A stretch of 64,000 bases of DNA from Desulfurococcaceae archaeon. Its GTDB lineage: Archaea > Thermoproteota > Thermoprotei_A > Sulfolobales > Desulfurococcaceae. Every line of letters begins with the position of its first letter. The stretch's first letter is position 1. Below, in pieces: positions 1 to 7,988 of the stretch. The stretch spans positions 1 through 64,000 of the forward strand of contig JAGDWI010000003.1 in NCBI GenBank assembly GCA_023269825.1. The letters are read 5' to 3'. The notes under the pieces were generated by a model. It was not told the origin of the DNA. It ran no database searches and worked only from the letters and a program-made list of their open reading frames with translations. The translations under genes and the position numbers were made by a program.

Positions 1-263
1 CCCGCCAACAACCTGATGGGCCGCAGCCCCATCCTCGGGCGGCGTAGCGGCGTTAACCCCCGCTACGCCCTTTCGGGGAAGGACCCTTCCAGGCCTCTTC
101 CCCTATGGGGGATTAGCGCCAGTTTCCCGGCGTTATCCCCCTCCCGAGGGTAGGTTAGCTACGTGTTACTCAGCCGTCCGCCACGCCCCGCGGCGGCGGA
201 GCGTGCGACTCCCATGGCTTAGCCCCACCCCGATAGCGGTCGGGGCCGGCAGGATCAACCGGA
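1..263 (-). rRNA. 16S ribosomal RNA, 5' part (runs off the window)
   Basis: The minus strand begins with the universal archaeal 16S 5' sequence TCCGGTTGATCCTGCCGG (complement at about 246-263). It continues with the conserved GGCGGACGGCTGAGTAACACG and GGATAACgCcGGGAAACTGG segments. Only about 260 nt of the gene lie in the window; the rest is to the left. The very high GC compared with the roughly 43% of the protein genes is normal for a hyperthermophile rRNA. Confidence 0.98.
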
Positions 264-321
264 GTTACGGCCGCAGGGTGCCCGGGGCTTCCGGGGCTAA
301 GGGGTTGAATCCACCTCCGTC

Positions 322-424
322 AGACCCAAGGCTAGAGGGGTAATGACCCCTCTACTTCTCGGGTCTCCATGTGAGTTGTTTAAGTGTCCGTAAATCTCTT
401 TCTTAATAGAGGGGTTTAAATACT
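322..424 (-). promoter_or_regulatory. rRNA promoter and leader hairpin
   Basis: On the minus strand a strong archaeal TATA box (AAGTATTTAAA, about 413-424) lies some 150 nt before the 16S 5' end, so transcription should start near 390. The leader holds a nested hairpin: AGACCC/GGGTCT arms at 322-327 and 361-366 enclose AGAGGGG/CCCCTCT (about 335-353). This may be a processing or antitermination structure. The TATA core TTTAAATA is also readable on the plus strand and could serve the structured RNA at 446-545. Confidence 0.7.
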
Positions 425-445
425 TTACGGGTATTCTCCCATATG

Positions 446-545
446 ACTCCTAACTGTACCCGCGGCAGGAGGCCGGCTTTTCACTCCCCGGGCTATGCCC
501 GGCGTCTAAGCGACGCCGCCGCCGGGTTTGCCGCGGGCATTTATT
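446..545. ncRNA. Candidate structured RNA, GC-rich, beside the rRNA promoter
   Basis: A perfect 9-bp closing stem (459-467 with 529-537) surrounds an inner stem (473-477 with 521-525) and two hairpins (489-501, loop TAT; 501-517, loop TAAGC). It is not a tRNA, because no T-loop motif is present. Read on the plus strand, it starts about 30 nt after a TTTAAATA box and ends in the T-rich run TTTATTATTTT. Read on the minus strand, the closing stem is followed at once by TACA, and the distance from the internal loop top to ACA is about 15 nt, which is H/ACA-like geometry. A clear kink-turn is not visible, so strand and class stay open. Confidence 0.5.
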
Positions 546-562
546 ATTTTCACTATGCATCC

Positions 563-1216
563 TTATAGGCGTTTAAGAATAATAGGTAACTCCAAGAGGC
601 TATTAACTCTTCCAACTGGTTTACACTCAGAGACTACTCTCCTTCCTCTACCTCTATCCACGAGCACGAAGTCTACTCCAGCATTAAGAGCAGCGAAGCA
701 GTCAACCTCTCTATCACCCACGTACACGGCATCAAGCGGCTTAAACCCAGCGTGCTCCAGTACATCCAATATGACATCAGGCTCCGGCTTCCCCCTTAAA
801 CCAGGCTTCACGCCCGAGATATAAGTGAAGTAACCCAGCACCCCGAAATACTCGAGGAAATCCATAATTCTCTCAACAACACTGGATGAAGCAACCGCCA
901 TTGAGAAACCCATATCCCTCAGAGCATTGAGAGCTGGGACAACATCAGGAAACAATTTAACCATCCTACGCCAATTCTCCCTAACAATCCTCCTCCTAAC
1001 CTCGATGAAATCCTCGACAACCCTGCGTGGAACACCCCTACTCAGGAAAACCCTCTCAACAATATCATCCAAGGGCATACCAATAGAATCAGCTACGAGG
1101 ACAGGGTCAACTTCAACGCCGGTGGCTCTAGCTGCTTCAATAAAGCTCCAAACAATGAAGTCCTCACTATCCACAAGTGTACCATCAAGATCAAATATAA
1201 CAAGCTTCTTCAACAC
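563..1216 (-). CDS. HAD-superfamily hydrolase (phosphoglycolate phosphatase / beta-phosphoglucomutase-like)
   Basis: This 217-residue soluble protein has the HAD motif I nucleophile near the N-terminus (FDLDGTLVDSE), a helical cap of subclass I, motif II VASSS, and motif IV GDREVD after a conserved lysine (KPEPD). The length is typical for the family. The likely reaction is hydrolysis of a small phosphate ester or a sugar-phosphate mutase reaction; the substrate cannot be read from the sequence. The start is GTG (1216) or the following TTG, overlapping the end of the next HAD gene upstream by a few bases, so the two are co-transcribed. Confidence 0.85.
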   Translation of the reverse strand: MLKKLVIFDLDGTLVDSEDFIVWSFIEAARATGVEVDPVLVADSIGMPLDDIVERVFLSRGVPRRVVEDFIEVRRRIVRENWRRMVKLFPDVVPALNALRDMGFSMAVASSSVVERIMDFLEYFGVLGYFTYISGVKPGLRGKPEPDVILDVLEHAGFKPLDAVYVGDREVDCFAALNAGVDFVLVDRGRGRRVVSECKPVGRVNSLLELPIILKRL

Positions 1217-1929
1217 TGAACACCTATAAACTTCTCAACAAACTCCACGACACCTAAACCACTAGGCTTAGAGAGCACTACTGAAACACTTTTCTTCAAC
1301 TCCTCGTCAGCGTTACCCACAGCAGCTGAAACACCGAGGACACTTAGAAAAGAAGCATCCATGTAGCTGTCTCCAACACCACCAGCTTCGCTCGGGTCAA
1401 CTCCAAGTCTCTCGAGAACATATAAAACTGCCCTCCTCTTATCAGCTTCGACTGGTCTCACATGTAGAGCAAAACCACTATAATCAACTGTGAAACCCTC
1501 ATACCTGCTCTCAACGTACTCCCTAAGCATTGAAACAACCTCACTACTCCTACTCCTATACTTGCTCTTCAACAATAACTCGAAATCATGGAGCCTGAAG
1601 CCATTCTGCCAGGAATCATCAACGTATTCACGAAACAAGTTCAAGACATCCAAGTATACGCCTCTCGCTGAGAGCTTAGTTAAAGAAACCAAACCAGTTG
1701 AATCACTGTAGACAAGGCAACCAGTTTCACCAATAGAGAACCCGTTTAAACCAATATATCTAGTTAAACCCATAACAATGGGTAACGCTGCACTAGAAAC
1801 CAGGGACACGACGACGCCCTTCCTAACAACTCTCCTAAGAGCATTAACAGCGGGTAAACTCAAACTATAACTACTCCTACTAACAGTGATTGTTCCATCA
1901 ACATCCAGAAACAACGCCTTCAACCTCAT
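1210..1929 (-). CDS. HAD hydrolase of the archaeal phosphoglycolate phosphatase / SPP type
   Basis: The protein starts MRLKALFLDVDGTIT with motif I (DVDGT). A C2-type cap follows, and the C-terminal GVGDSYMDASFL matches motif IV of the sucrose-phosphatase-like (TA0175) subfamily. I choose the ATG at 1929 because the family begins directly at motif I; an ATG at 1980 in the same frame would add 17 Cys-rich residues with no family counterpart. About 239 aa. It lies directly upstream of, and overlaps, a second HAD gene. The substrate is unknown; phosphoglycolate is the best guess from family knowledge. Confidence 0.82.
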   Translation of the reverse strand: MRLKALFLDVDGTITVSRSSYSLSLPAVNALRRVVRKGVVVSLVSSAALPIVMGLTRYIGLNGFSIGETGCLVYSDSTGLVSLTKLSARGVYLDVLNLFREYVDDSWQNGFRLHDFELLLKSKYRSRSSEVVSMLREYVESRYEGFTVDYSGFALHVRPVEADKRRAVLYVLERLGVDPSEAGGVGDSYMDASFLSVLGVSAAVGNADEELKKSVSVVLSKPSGLGVVEFVEKFIGVQC

Positions 1930-2093
1930 AAGCAACACACCCTTCCACGCAAAACATAAACAACCCCAGCATAAAAACACCTATAAACCCAGAACACCGT
2001 AAAAACCTTACAGCAGTGGGAGGCAGCCAATAAGCTGATTTCGATAAGTGGGATGAAAAACAATACAAGTAAAACTAACACCGATATATTAAT

Positions 2094-2106
2094 GCTTAAA
2101 ACATAT
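2094..2106 (+). promoter_or_regulatory. Probable TATA box of the hydrogenase operon
   Basis: GCTTAAAACATAT lies about 40-50 nt before the ATG at 2143, the first gene of the operon that runs to 10897. The 160-bp gap before it is AT-rich and holds no other gene. This is the only plausible promoter, since all later genes overlap or nearly touch. Confidence 0.5.
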
Positions 2107-2142
2107 AGATGAAATTAGTACGCATTAGTAAAGGCGAATAAA

Positions 2143-3243
2143 ATGGGAGACTACGTTAAATTCGCTTTCATGTGCCGAGAGAAAACAAGAAGCATTGGGG
2201 CAAAAGTAGCAGTAGTTGGAGCTGGACCAGCTGGATTAGCGGCAACCGGGTACCTAGCGTGCGAAGGATACGACGTAGATGTCTACGATAAACAACCACT
2301 ACCCGGAGGCCTCATGGTGTTCGCGATCCCCCAGTGGAGAATACCCCCGGAGAGAGTGATAAGTGGAGCAAGAGAACTAGAGGAGAAGTTCAACGTGAAA
2401 ATAATACTTAGAACAAAAGTATTCGCTGAAGAACCAGAACACGAGGAAGGAGACGACTTCGCTGAGAAAAAAGCAAACCTAGAAGACATAATCAAAAACT
2501 ACGACATAGTACTACTAGCAACTGGCACATGGTCATCAAAAACACCCAGAATCCCTGGAGTAGAAGCAAGAGGAGTAACAACTGCACTAGAATACCTCTA
2601 CAAGTGGAGAATATACGAGTACGGTTACACAACTAAGAAACCACCGACAGGTAAAAACATAGTAGTAATAGGAGGAGGCTACAGCGCAATAGACGCCGCG
2701 GAGAAAGCACTCAAAACAGGAGCAGACGTGCACTTAGTGTACAGGAGGACGATTAAAGAAGCCCCAGCGGGAATATATGAAATAGAGAGAGTGAAAAGAG
2801 AAGGAGTAACATTCATTGAGCTAGCTTCACCCACCGAGATAATAGCGGAAGACAACAAAGTGAAAGCAGTAAAATTCCAGAAAATGACGCTTGGGCCGCC
2901 TGATGAAACGGGGAGACCTAAACCAGTACCAGTACCAGGAGGAGAATTCACAATTGAATCAGACCTCGTAGTGTTCGCAACAGGTGAATCACCAACACCA
3001 CCACTGAGAAACACTACAGCTGAGAAAATTGGTTTAAGAATAAACAAAGATGGAACAATAGCTGTAAACGAGCTAATGCAGACAAGCATACCAAAAGTCT
3101 TCGCAGCAGGAGACGTAGTCACAGGCCCAAGTAGAATAGGGCCAGCAATTAGAAACGGGTTGAAAGCAGCTAAGTCAATGCACTACTGGTACACTGCGAA
3201 AACCGGGAAACTAATATCATTCTCAGAGGTGATAACGCAGTGA
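2143..3243 (+). CDS. GltD-like FAD/NAD(P)H oxidoreductase, head of the hydrogenase operon
   Basis: The 366-residue flavoprotein has an FAD Rossmann motif GAGPAG at about residue 26, the GltD/NfnB-type PGGLMVFAIPQWRIP segment, a second dinucleotide motif GGGYSA at about 172 for NAD(P)H, and the closing GDVVTGP FAD-contact motif. The usual N-terminal Cys-rich Fe-S domain of glutamate synthase small subunit is missing. The next gene is a four-cluster ferredoxin that could replace it. No glutamate synthase large subunit is nearby. I infer electron transfer between NAD(P)H and the membrane hydrogenase or ferredoxin pool. Confidence 0.85.
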   Translation: MGDYVKFAFMCREKTRSIGAKVAVVGAGPAGLAATGYLACEGYDVDVYDKQPLPGGLMVFAIPQWRIPPERVISGARELEEKFNVKIILRTKVFAEEPEHEEGDDFAEKKANLEDIIKNYDIVLLATGTWSSKTPRIPGVEARGVTTALEYLYKWRIYEYGYTTKKPPTGKNIVVIGGGYSAIDAAEKALKTGADVHLVYRRTIKEAPAGIYEIERVKREGVTFIELASPTEIIAEDNKVKAVKFQKMTLGPPDETGRPKPVPVPGGEFTIESDLVVFATGESPTPPLRNTTAEKIGLRINKDGTIAVNELMQTSIPKVFAAGDVVTGPSRIGPAIRNGLKAAKSMHYWYTAKTGKLISFSEVITQ

Positions 3244-3740
3244 GCTCAAACCCCGTTGCTAGGTACACTCGAATAATAGACCTAGGTAGATGCATAGGTT
3301 GCGGAGCCTGCGAAGCAGCATGCGAGTTCATACATGGAAAACCATTCATAATAGTACATAGAACAAGCATAGGATTAGATATACCAGTATCATGTATGCA
3401 CTGCGCGAAAGCACCCTGCATTGAAGCATGCCCAACAGGAGCAATGACTCGAGACTCAACGGGAGCAGTCTACGTGATCACAAGTAGGTGCATCGGGTGC
3501 ATGGCTTGCTTATACGCCTGCCCATTCGGAATACCTGAATTAGATCGAGCGACGAAAACAGCAATCAAGTGCAATCTATGCATGGAACTAAGAAAAGAAG
3601 GCTTAGAACCAGCGTGCAGTGCTATATGCCCAGCGAACGCAATACTCTACGGTGAAGACGCCGAGGTATTCCAGCTCGCTAAGAAGAGAACAGCGGAAAC
3701 AATGGCGAAAGCCAGGTTCGAGTACGAATTCCACAGATAA
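3240..3740 (+). CDS. HycB/HydN-like ferredoxin with four [4Fe-4S] motifs
   Basis: 166 aa. Four cysteine groups are visible: CIGCGACEAAC, CMHCAKAPCIEAC, CIGCMACLYAC and the CNLC/CSAIC pair. This is the layout of the electron-transfer subunits of formate hydrogenlyase and molybdo-enzymes. The GTG start overlaps the stop of the GltD-like gene (GTGA), showing translational coupling. It is probably the wire between the flavoprotein and the NuoI-like subunit encoded further down. Confidence 0.88.
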   Translation: MSSNPVARYTRIIDLGRCIGCGACEAACEFIHGKPFIIVHRTSIGLDIPVSCMHCAKAPCIEACPTGAMTRDSTGAVYVITSRCIGCMACLYACPFGIPELDRATKTAIKCNLCMELRKEGLEPACSAICPANAILYGEDAEVFQLAKKRTAETMAKARFEYEFHR

Positions 3741-3755
3741 CCAACGGGTATACAG

Positions 3756-5258
3756 ATGCTTGAGTATTTTTTCGCAGCGTACACTGCGGCGACAGCGTTA
3801 CTAATCACATCTCACTACATTGAAGCATTAAAACTCAAAACAACACTCAAAATCACATGGCACTTAATAATAGCGTTAACTACTTGTACACTATACTACG
3901 TTAAACTCATAGATGAAGTATCTCTCACTCTTGGATTATCGTTCACAGCGATCTCAGCGCTGATATCAACTTACACGATTACATATACTCAGGTACACCA
4001 CTACCCCTCTCACTTAGAGCTACTAATGGATATATTCCTCCTCTCACTAATCTCATCCTACATAGCTCCAAGCTTCATCCTAATGGTAATAGCGTGGACA
4101 ATAAGTGAAATAGTGGGATACATGTTAATCAGGATCGGTGAGGAGTACTCAACAGAGGGATCATTAACATCCTCCAGGGGATATATATTGACATCGACAA
4201 TGAGCTTTGAGTTATCGGTTTTCACGATGATAACGATAAGCACACTACTAACAGCAGCTAATATTGGGTTATACGAGTTAATAAAACCATTCACTCAGAA
4301 AACAATCACTGTAACAACACCCATAATAATAATTCCACTACTAATGCTAGGGTTCCTAGTTAAAACAGCCAATATCCCATTACACTTCTGGTTACCAAGC
4401 GCGCACTCAAGCGCGCCTTCACCAGCATCAGCGTCTCTCAGCGGGTTAATGGTTTCACTCGGATACTATGGATTATACAGAGTCCTAGAATACATAGATA
4501 TTGAGCAGTACTCAACGCACATAGCATTATTCTTCATAGCAGTGGGTTTAATGTCGATCCTCTACGGTGGGCAACAAGCACTCACACAGAGAGACGTTAA
4601 AAAACTACTCGCATACTCAACAATAGCGACAAACGGGTTCATCAGCACTGTTTTCGCAATATACATTACTCAACCAACTGAAATAACCAAGTTCACTCTA
4701 ATACTAAGCATACTCATGCACGCAGCATACAAGACGACACTATTCAGTGAAGCTGGTTTAATTGAGGCAGTATACGGCACAAGATACATTCATGGAGTAA
4801 GAGGCTTCGTGAACACTGCACCATTATCAACAATAGGGGGACTGCTCTCAGTATTCTCGCTCCTAGGAGTCCCGGGAACACTGGGTTTCACCGTTAAACT
4901 ATTATCAGCATACTGCTCACTCACAATGATGAACACTCACCCAGTGATCGCATTCACAACCATAACAAGTATACTAGCATACATCATCGTATCAGCCATG
5001 ATAGCTTTAAGATACTCTAGAATATACTACGGTGAGGAACCGGGGAAAATAGAGTTCATGGTTGAAAAACTAAGCAAAAGCATGCAGACTCCTGTGCTAT
5101 TAATGGGTTTACTGAACGTCCTGTTAATCCTAACAAGCGTTACGTTGATAACCTATGAGTACTGGTCCATACTAGCATTAACAACACTCATCGCTGTACT
5201 CTCAGTGCTTCTATCATACACACACTTCAAAACTACAAGCACGAGGTTGAAGAAATGA
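3756..5258 (+). CDS. Antiporter-like membrane subunit (NuoN/MrpD/HyfB family), first copy
   Basis: 500 aa, about 14 predicted membrane helices. The proton-channel signature FLVKTANIPLHFWLP with the key in-membrane lysine, followed by SAHSSAPSPASASLSG, is clear, and a membrane glutamate is present in TISEIVGY. It belongs to the proton-translocating family shared by complex I, Mrp antiporters and group 4 hydrogenases. It lies 15 bp after the ferredoxin gene and overlaps the next antiporter gene by 4 bp. Its role is ion translocation driven by hydrogenase electron flow. Confidence 0.92.
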   Translation: MLEYFFAAYTAATALLITSHYIEALKLKTTLKITWHLIIALTTCTLYYVKLIDEVSLTLGLSFTAISALISTYTITYTQVHHYPSHLELLMDIFLLSLISSYIAPSFILMVIAWTISEIVGYMLIRIGEEYSTEGSLTSSRGYILTSTMSFELSVFTMITISTLLTAANIGLYELIKPFTQKTITVTTPIIIIPLLMLGFLVKTANIPLHFWLPSAHSSAPSPASASLSGLMVSLGYYGLYRVLEYIDIEQYSTHIALFFIAVGLMSILYGGQQALTQRDVKKLLAYSTIATNGFISTVFAIYITQPTEITKFTLILSILMHAAYKTTLFSEAGLIEAVYGTRYIHGVRGFVNTAPLSTIGGLLSVFSLLGVPGTLGFTVKLLSAYCSLTMMNTHPVIAFTTITSILAYIIVSAMIALRYSRIYYGEEPGKIEFMVEKLSKSMQTPVLLMGLLNVLLILTSVTLITYEYWSILALTTLIAVLSVLLSYTHFKTTSTRLKK

Positions 5259-6793
5259 TTGACCCCCTCACTTTGAAAACCTTCTACGCAGCATCAATAA
5301 TGATACCGGTGCTAACGGGCTCCATCCTAGTGGACTCTAACCCTAAACTAAGTAGAGCGCTCAGGATCACTGGTTACGCAGCAGCACCAGTAATATTCAC
5401 ATTTAGTGGATTACTGAAGCTACTAGACTACCAACTAGCGCTCACACTAATTGCAAGCGTAACCGCTATTGGCATAAGCCTACACAGTGAAGGATACTAC
5501 AAGGTAATATATGGTCTCGCAAGGTATTTCCAAATAGTAGTTGACACGGTGTTAACTAGCTTAATACTTCTTTTCTCAAGCACGTTCCTCGTAGAGCTCA
5601 TAGTATACTGGTTCTTCCTAGACATAGTGGTTGCCTTCATAGCGATAACAATGGAACACGGCGCCGAGAACCTGCCGGTCGCATCAACATACATAGCAAT
5701 GTGCATAGCTCCAAGCGACATAGCTCTACTAACAATGTGGGCTATACTGGCAATCAAGTACGGTGTATTCAACTCCTTGTTCCTACCATTAAACACCGTG
5801 TTAAGTGAGAAAATAAGCCTCGATTTCACTACATCACTAATCATGCTCTTCGGATTCGCTGTTAAACTAGGACAATTCCCACTCCACTCATGGTTACCAA
5901 TAGTTCACGGAAAAGCACCCAGCCACATATCAGCAGCACTGAGTGGATTAATAATCAAAATGGGGGCATACGCGTTTCTCCTAGCTTCACAGTTATTCAC
6001 ATTTAACCCACTGGTGTTCTATATTCTACTCGTACAGGGATTAATATCAACAATATATGGCTCATTTGGAGCAATACTGCAAACCAACATAAAGTGGATC
6101 CTAGCATACAGCTCAGTTGGGTACGGTGGCGTAATAACAGCTCTATACGCTTCATCAATGATACTGGGAGATCAAGCGTTGAACGCGATAATAATAGCAG
6201 TCATAGTGTTCCACGCTTTAACAAAAGCACTCGCATTCATAAACACTGGGCTAGTATACCAGATCGCGAACACGTATGACGTATACAAACTAGGCTACTT
6301 ATACTACGTGTCAAGAGAAGGCGCGTTATCCGCGTACATGGCACTACTAAACCTCACGGGTATACCTCCATCAACAGGTTTCATCGTTAAAGTACTCCTC
6401 ATAGCGACAAGCATACTCTTAGCTATGGAGAACCCATTGGGCTTAGCTTTAACGATGGCAATAGTGTTATCAGCTATATTCTCAATAGCGTACAGCGCGA
6501 AGTTCATTGGAGCATATGTATCAACACTGCCGAGGATATCCCCTAGAGCCATCCCTGTACCCGGAGTAGAGTTGAAATCAGAACTATACATGGGGTTAAT
6601 CTCAATGCTAACACCCGCGATACTGTTAACCTATATTCCGGGATCCTACGCGTACGGAGAGACGATAACAGCAGTAACTCTACCAATATACATAGTATCA
6701 CTAGTAGCAAGCATCATTATTTTCACGCGAATACTCCGAGAACCAAGAATACCCGAGGACATCAAGTACTGGCTCTCAGGTGTAGAAGCATGA
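5255..6793 (+). CDS. Antiporter-like membrane subunit, second copy
   Basis: 512 aa, about 14 membrane helices. The motif FAVKLGQFPLHSWLPIVHGKAPS corresponds to the conserved Lys/Trp-Leu-Pro/His channel segment. It shares only moderate similarity with the preceding gene, so the two are old paralogues, as in Hyf-type hydrogenases with two or three antiporter modules. ATGA overlaps at both ends place it firmly in the operon. Confidence 0.92.
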   Translation: MIDPLTLKTFYAASIMIPVLTGSILVDSNPKLSRALRITGYAAAPVIFTFSGLLKLLDYQLALTLIASVTAIGISLHSEGYYKVIYGLARYFQIVVDTVLTSLILLFSSTFLVELIVYWFFLDIVVAFIAITMEHGAENLPVASTYIAMCIAPSDIALLTMWAILAIKYGVFNSLFLPLNTVLSEKISLDFTTSLIMLFGFAVKLGQFPLHSWLPIVHGKAPSHISAALSGLIIKMGAYAFLLASQLFTFNPLVFYILLVQGLISTIYGSFGAILQTNIKWILAYSSVGYGGVITALYASSMILGDQALNAIIIAVIVFHALTKALAFINTGLVYQIANTYDVYKLGYLYYVSREGALSAYMALLNLTGIPPSTGFIVKVLLIATSILLAMENPLGLALTMAIVLSAIFSIAYSAKFIGAYVSTLPRISPRAIPVPGVELKSELYMGLISMLTPAILLTYIPGSYAYGETITAVTLPIYIVSLVASIIIFTRILREPRIPEDIKYWLSGVEA

Positions 6794-7080
6794 GTAGTTA
6801 CACTAAATCAAGTGCTCTAAGATGGTTCGAGGAACTACTCGACAAAGCAAGCAAGAAAATAAGGTATACTCGTAGAAGAATATCAATAAGCAGCATACTT
6901 GAAAACATTGTTAACCTAGGAGACGTGGTTTTCCCGAGACTAGTTCGCTTCGCAGACACACTTGCAAAAATCATCAGTAAACTCCAAGTAACAATGATTG
7001 AATCCATGATTACAGCTTCAATATGGTACGGAGTACTACTACTAGTACTCGTAACAATAATTGTTTTCACGTATAGGTGA
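6790..7080 (+). CDS. Small one-helix membrane subunit of the hydrogenase complex
   Basis: 96 aa: a basic, amphipathic N-terminal two thirds and a single C-terminal membrane helix (about residues 75-94). No family is recognised. By position, between the antiporter-like and NuoH-like genes, and by shape (amphipathic part plus anchor) it may play the part of MbhI or the lateral-helix extension of NuoL, tying the antiporter and hydrogenase modules together. This is inference. It has 4-bp overlaps on both sides. Confidence 0.6.
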   Translation: MSSYTKSSALRWFEELLDKASKKIRYTRRRISISSILENIVNLGDVVFPRLVRFADTLAKIISKLQVTMIESMITASIWYGVLLLVLVTIIVFTYR

Positions 7081-7988
7081 ACAACGTGAACACTTTACAC
7101 TACACAATATACTCAGCGATAGGTGTAATAATAGGATTAACGCTACCAGTAATCCTTGACGGAGTAGAGAGAAAAATAAAAGCAATACTACAGAGTAGAA
7201 TAGGTCCACCTATAACGCAAACACTATATGATCTAATCAAACTAGTCAACAAGGAAATTAAACCAATACATACATCTCCATTCATACTGCTCTACCTACT
7301 ATCATTCATTGCAACCAGCATAGCATCAATCTACATGGTTGAAACATACGTATACACGTTGGAATCAATATACATCACGCTTGGATTATCACTGCTCGCT
7401 GTTTCACTAACATCTCTAACTTTAACACCACTACTAGTACCCAATCCTTTCAGTTACGCAGGTGGAATGAGAGAAGTAATATTGGCGCTTATAAATGAAT
7501 CCGCCTTCATACTATCAACTACATTGTACGCAGCAATAACAAACAACCTGGCTCAACTCAAATCAGCAACTACTCCCAGCATGCTATTATCCATTACTAC
7601 TGCAGCATTAACCATGTTTATCTCAGGTTACGCTCTAACAGGGCGAGTACCATTCGACATGGCTGAAGCAGAACCAGAACTAGCCTCCGGAGTACTCGTG
7701 GAATTCAGCGGTAGTTTACTCGCGGCATACATGTACTGTAATCTACTTAAAAGACTCCTAGTGAACCTCATCATAGTGAGCGTTACAGTAACCCCCCTAA
7801 TTGGAGAATCCGCTTACTCGCTGGCCGCAGTGTATGCGTTAACAATCGTGCTATGGGTGATCTTCGCGATCACCGCGGTTATCCTAGGTAGGTCGAGAAT
7901 CGACTTAGCTCCGAGAACCCTGACTAAAACATATATACTTCTCTTAGCATTATCTATAACAGGGTTATTGGTGCATGCTTATGCATAG
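7077..7988 (+). CDS. NuoH / HyfC-like membrane anchor subunit
   Basis: 303 aa, about eight helices. Typical NuoH features are the early DGVERKIKAILQSRIGPPITQTLYD segment (family: ERK-x-x-A-x-x-Q-x-R-x-GP) and GRVPFDMAEAEPELASG, which holds the conserved acidic residues that face the quinone-like or ion channel. It connects the Fe-S/[NiFe] arm to the antiporter arm. The GTG start overlaps the preceding stop. Confidence 0.93.
   Translation: MNNVNTLHYTIYSAIGVIIGLTLPVILDGVERKIKAILQSRIGPPITQTLYDLIKLVNKEIKPIHTSPFILLYLLSFIATSIASIYMVETYVYTLESIYITLGLSLLAVSLTSLTLTPLLVPNPFSYAGGMREVILALINESAFILSTTLYAAITNNLAQLKSATTPSMLLSITTAALTMFISGYALTGRVPFDMAEAEPELASGVLVEFSGSLLAAYMYCNLLKRLLVNLIIVSVTVTPLIGESAYSLAAVYALTIVLWVIFAITAVILGRSRIDLAPRTLTKTYILLLALSITGLLVHAYA

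Noticed and set aside
2020-2090. Possible C/D sRNA before the hydrogenase operon (CTGATTTCGATAAGTGGGATGA)
   Set aside because: Box order is wrong (D-like before C-like) and no second guide is present.
2143-3243. Glutamate synthase small subunit as a nitrogen-assimilation enzyme
   Set aside because: No large subunit is nearby, the N-terminal Fe-S domain is missing, and the gene is coupled to hydrogenase genes.
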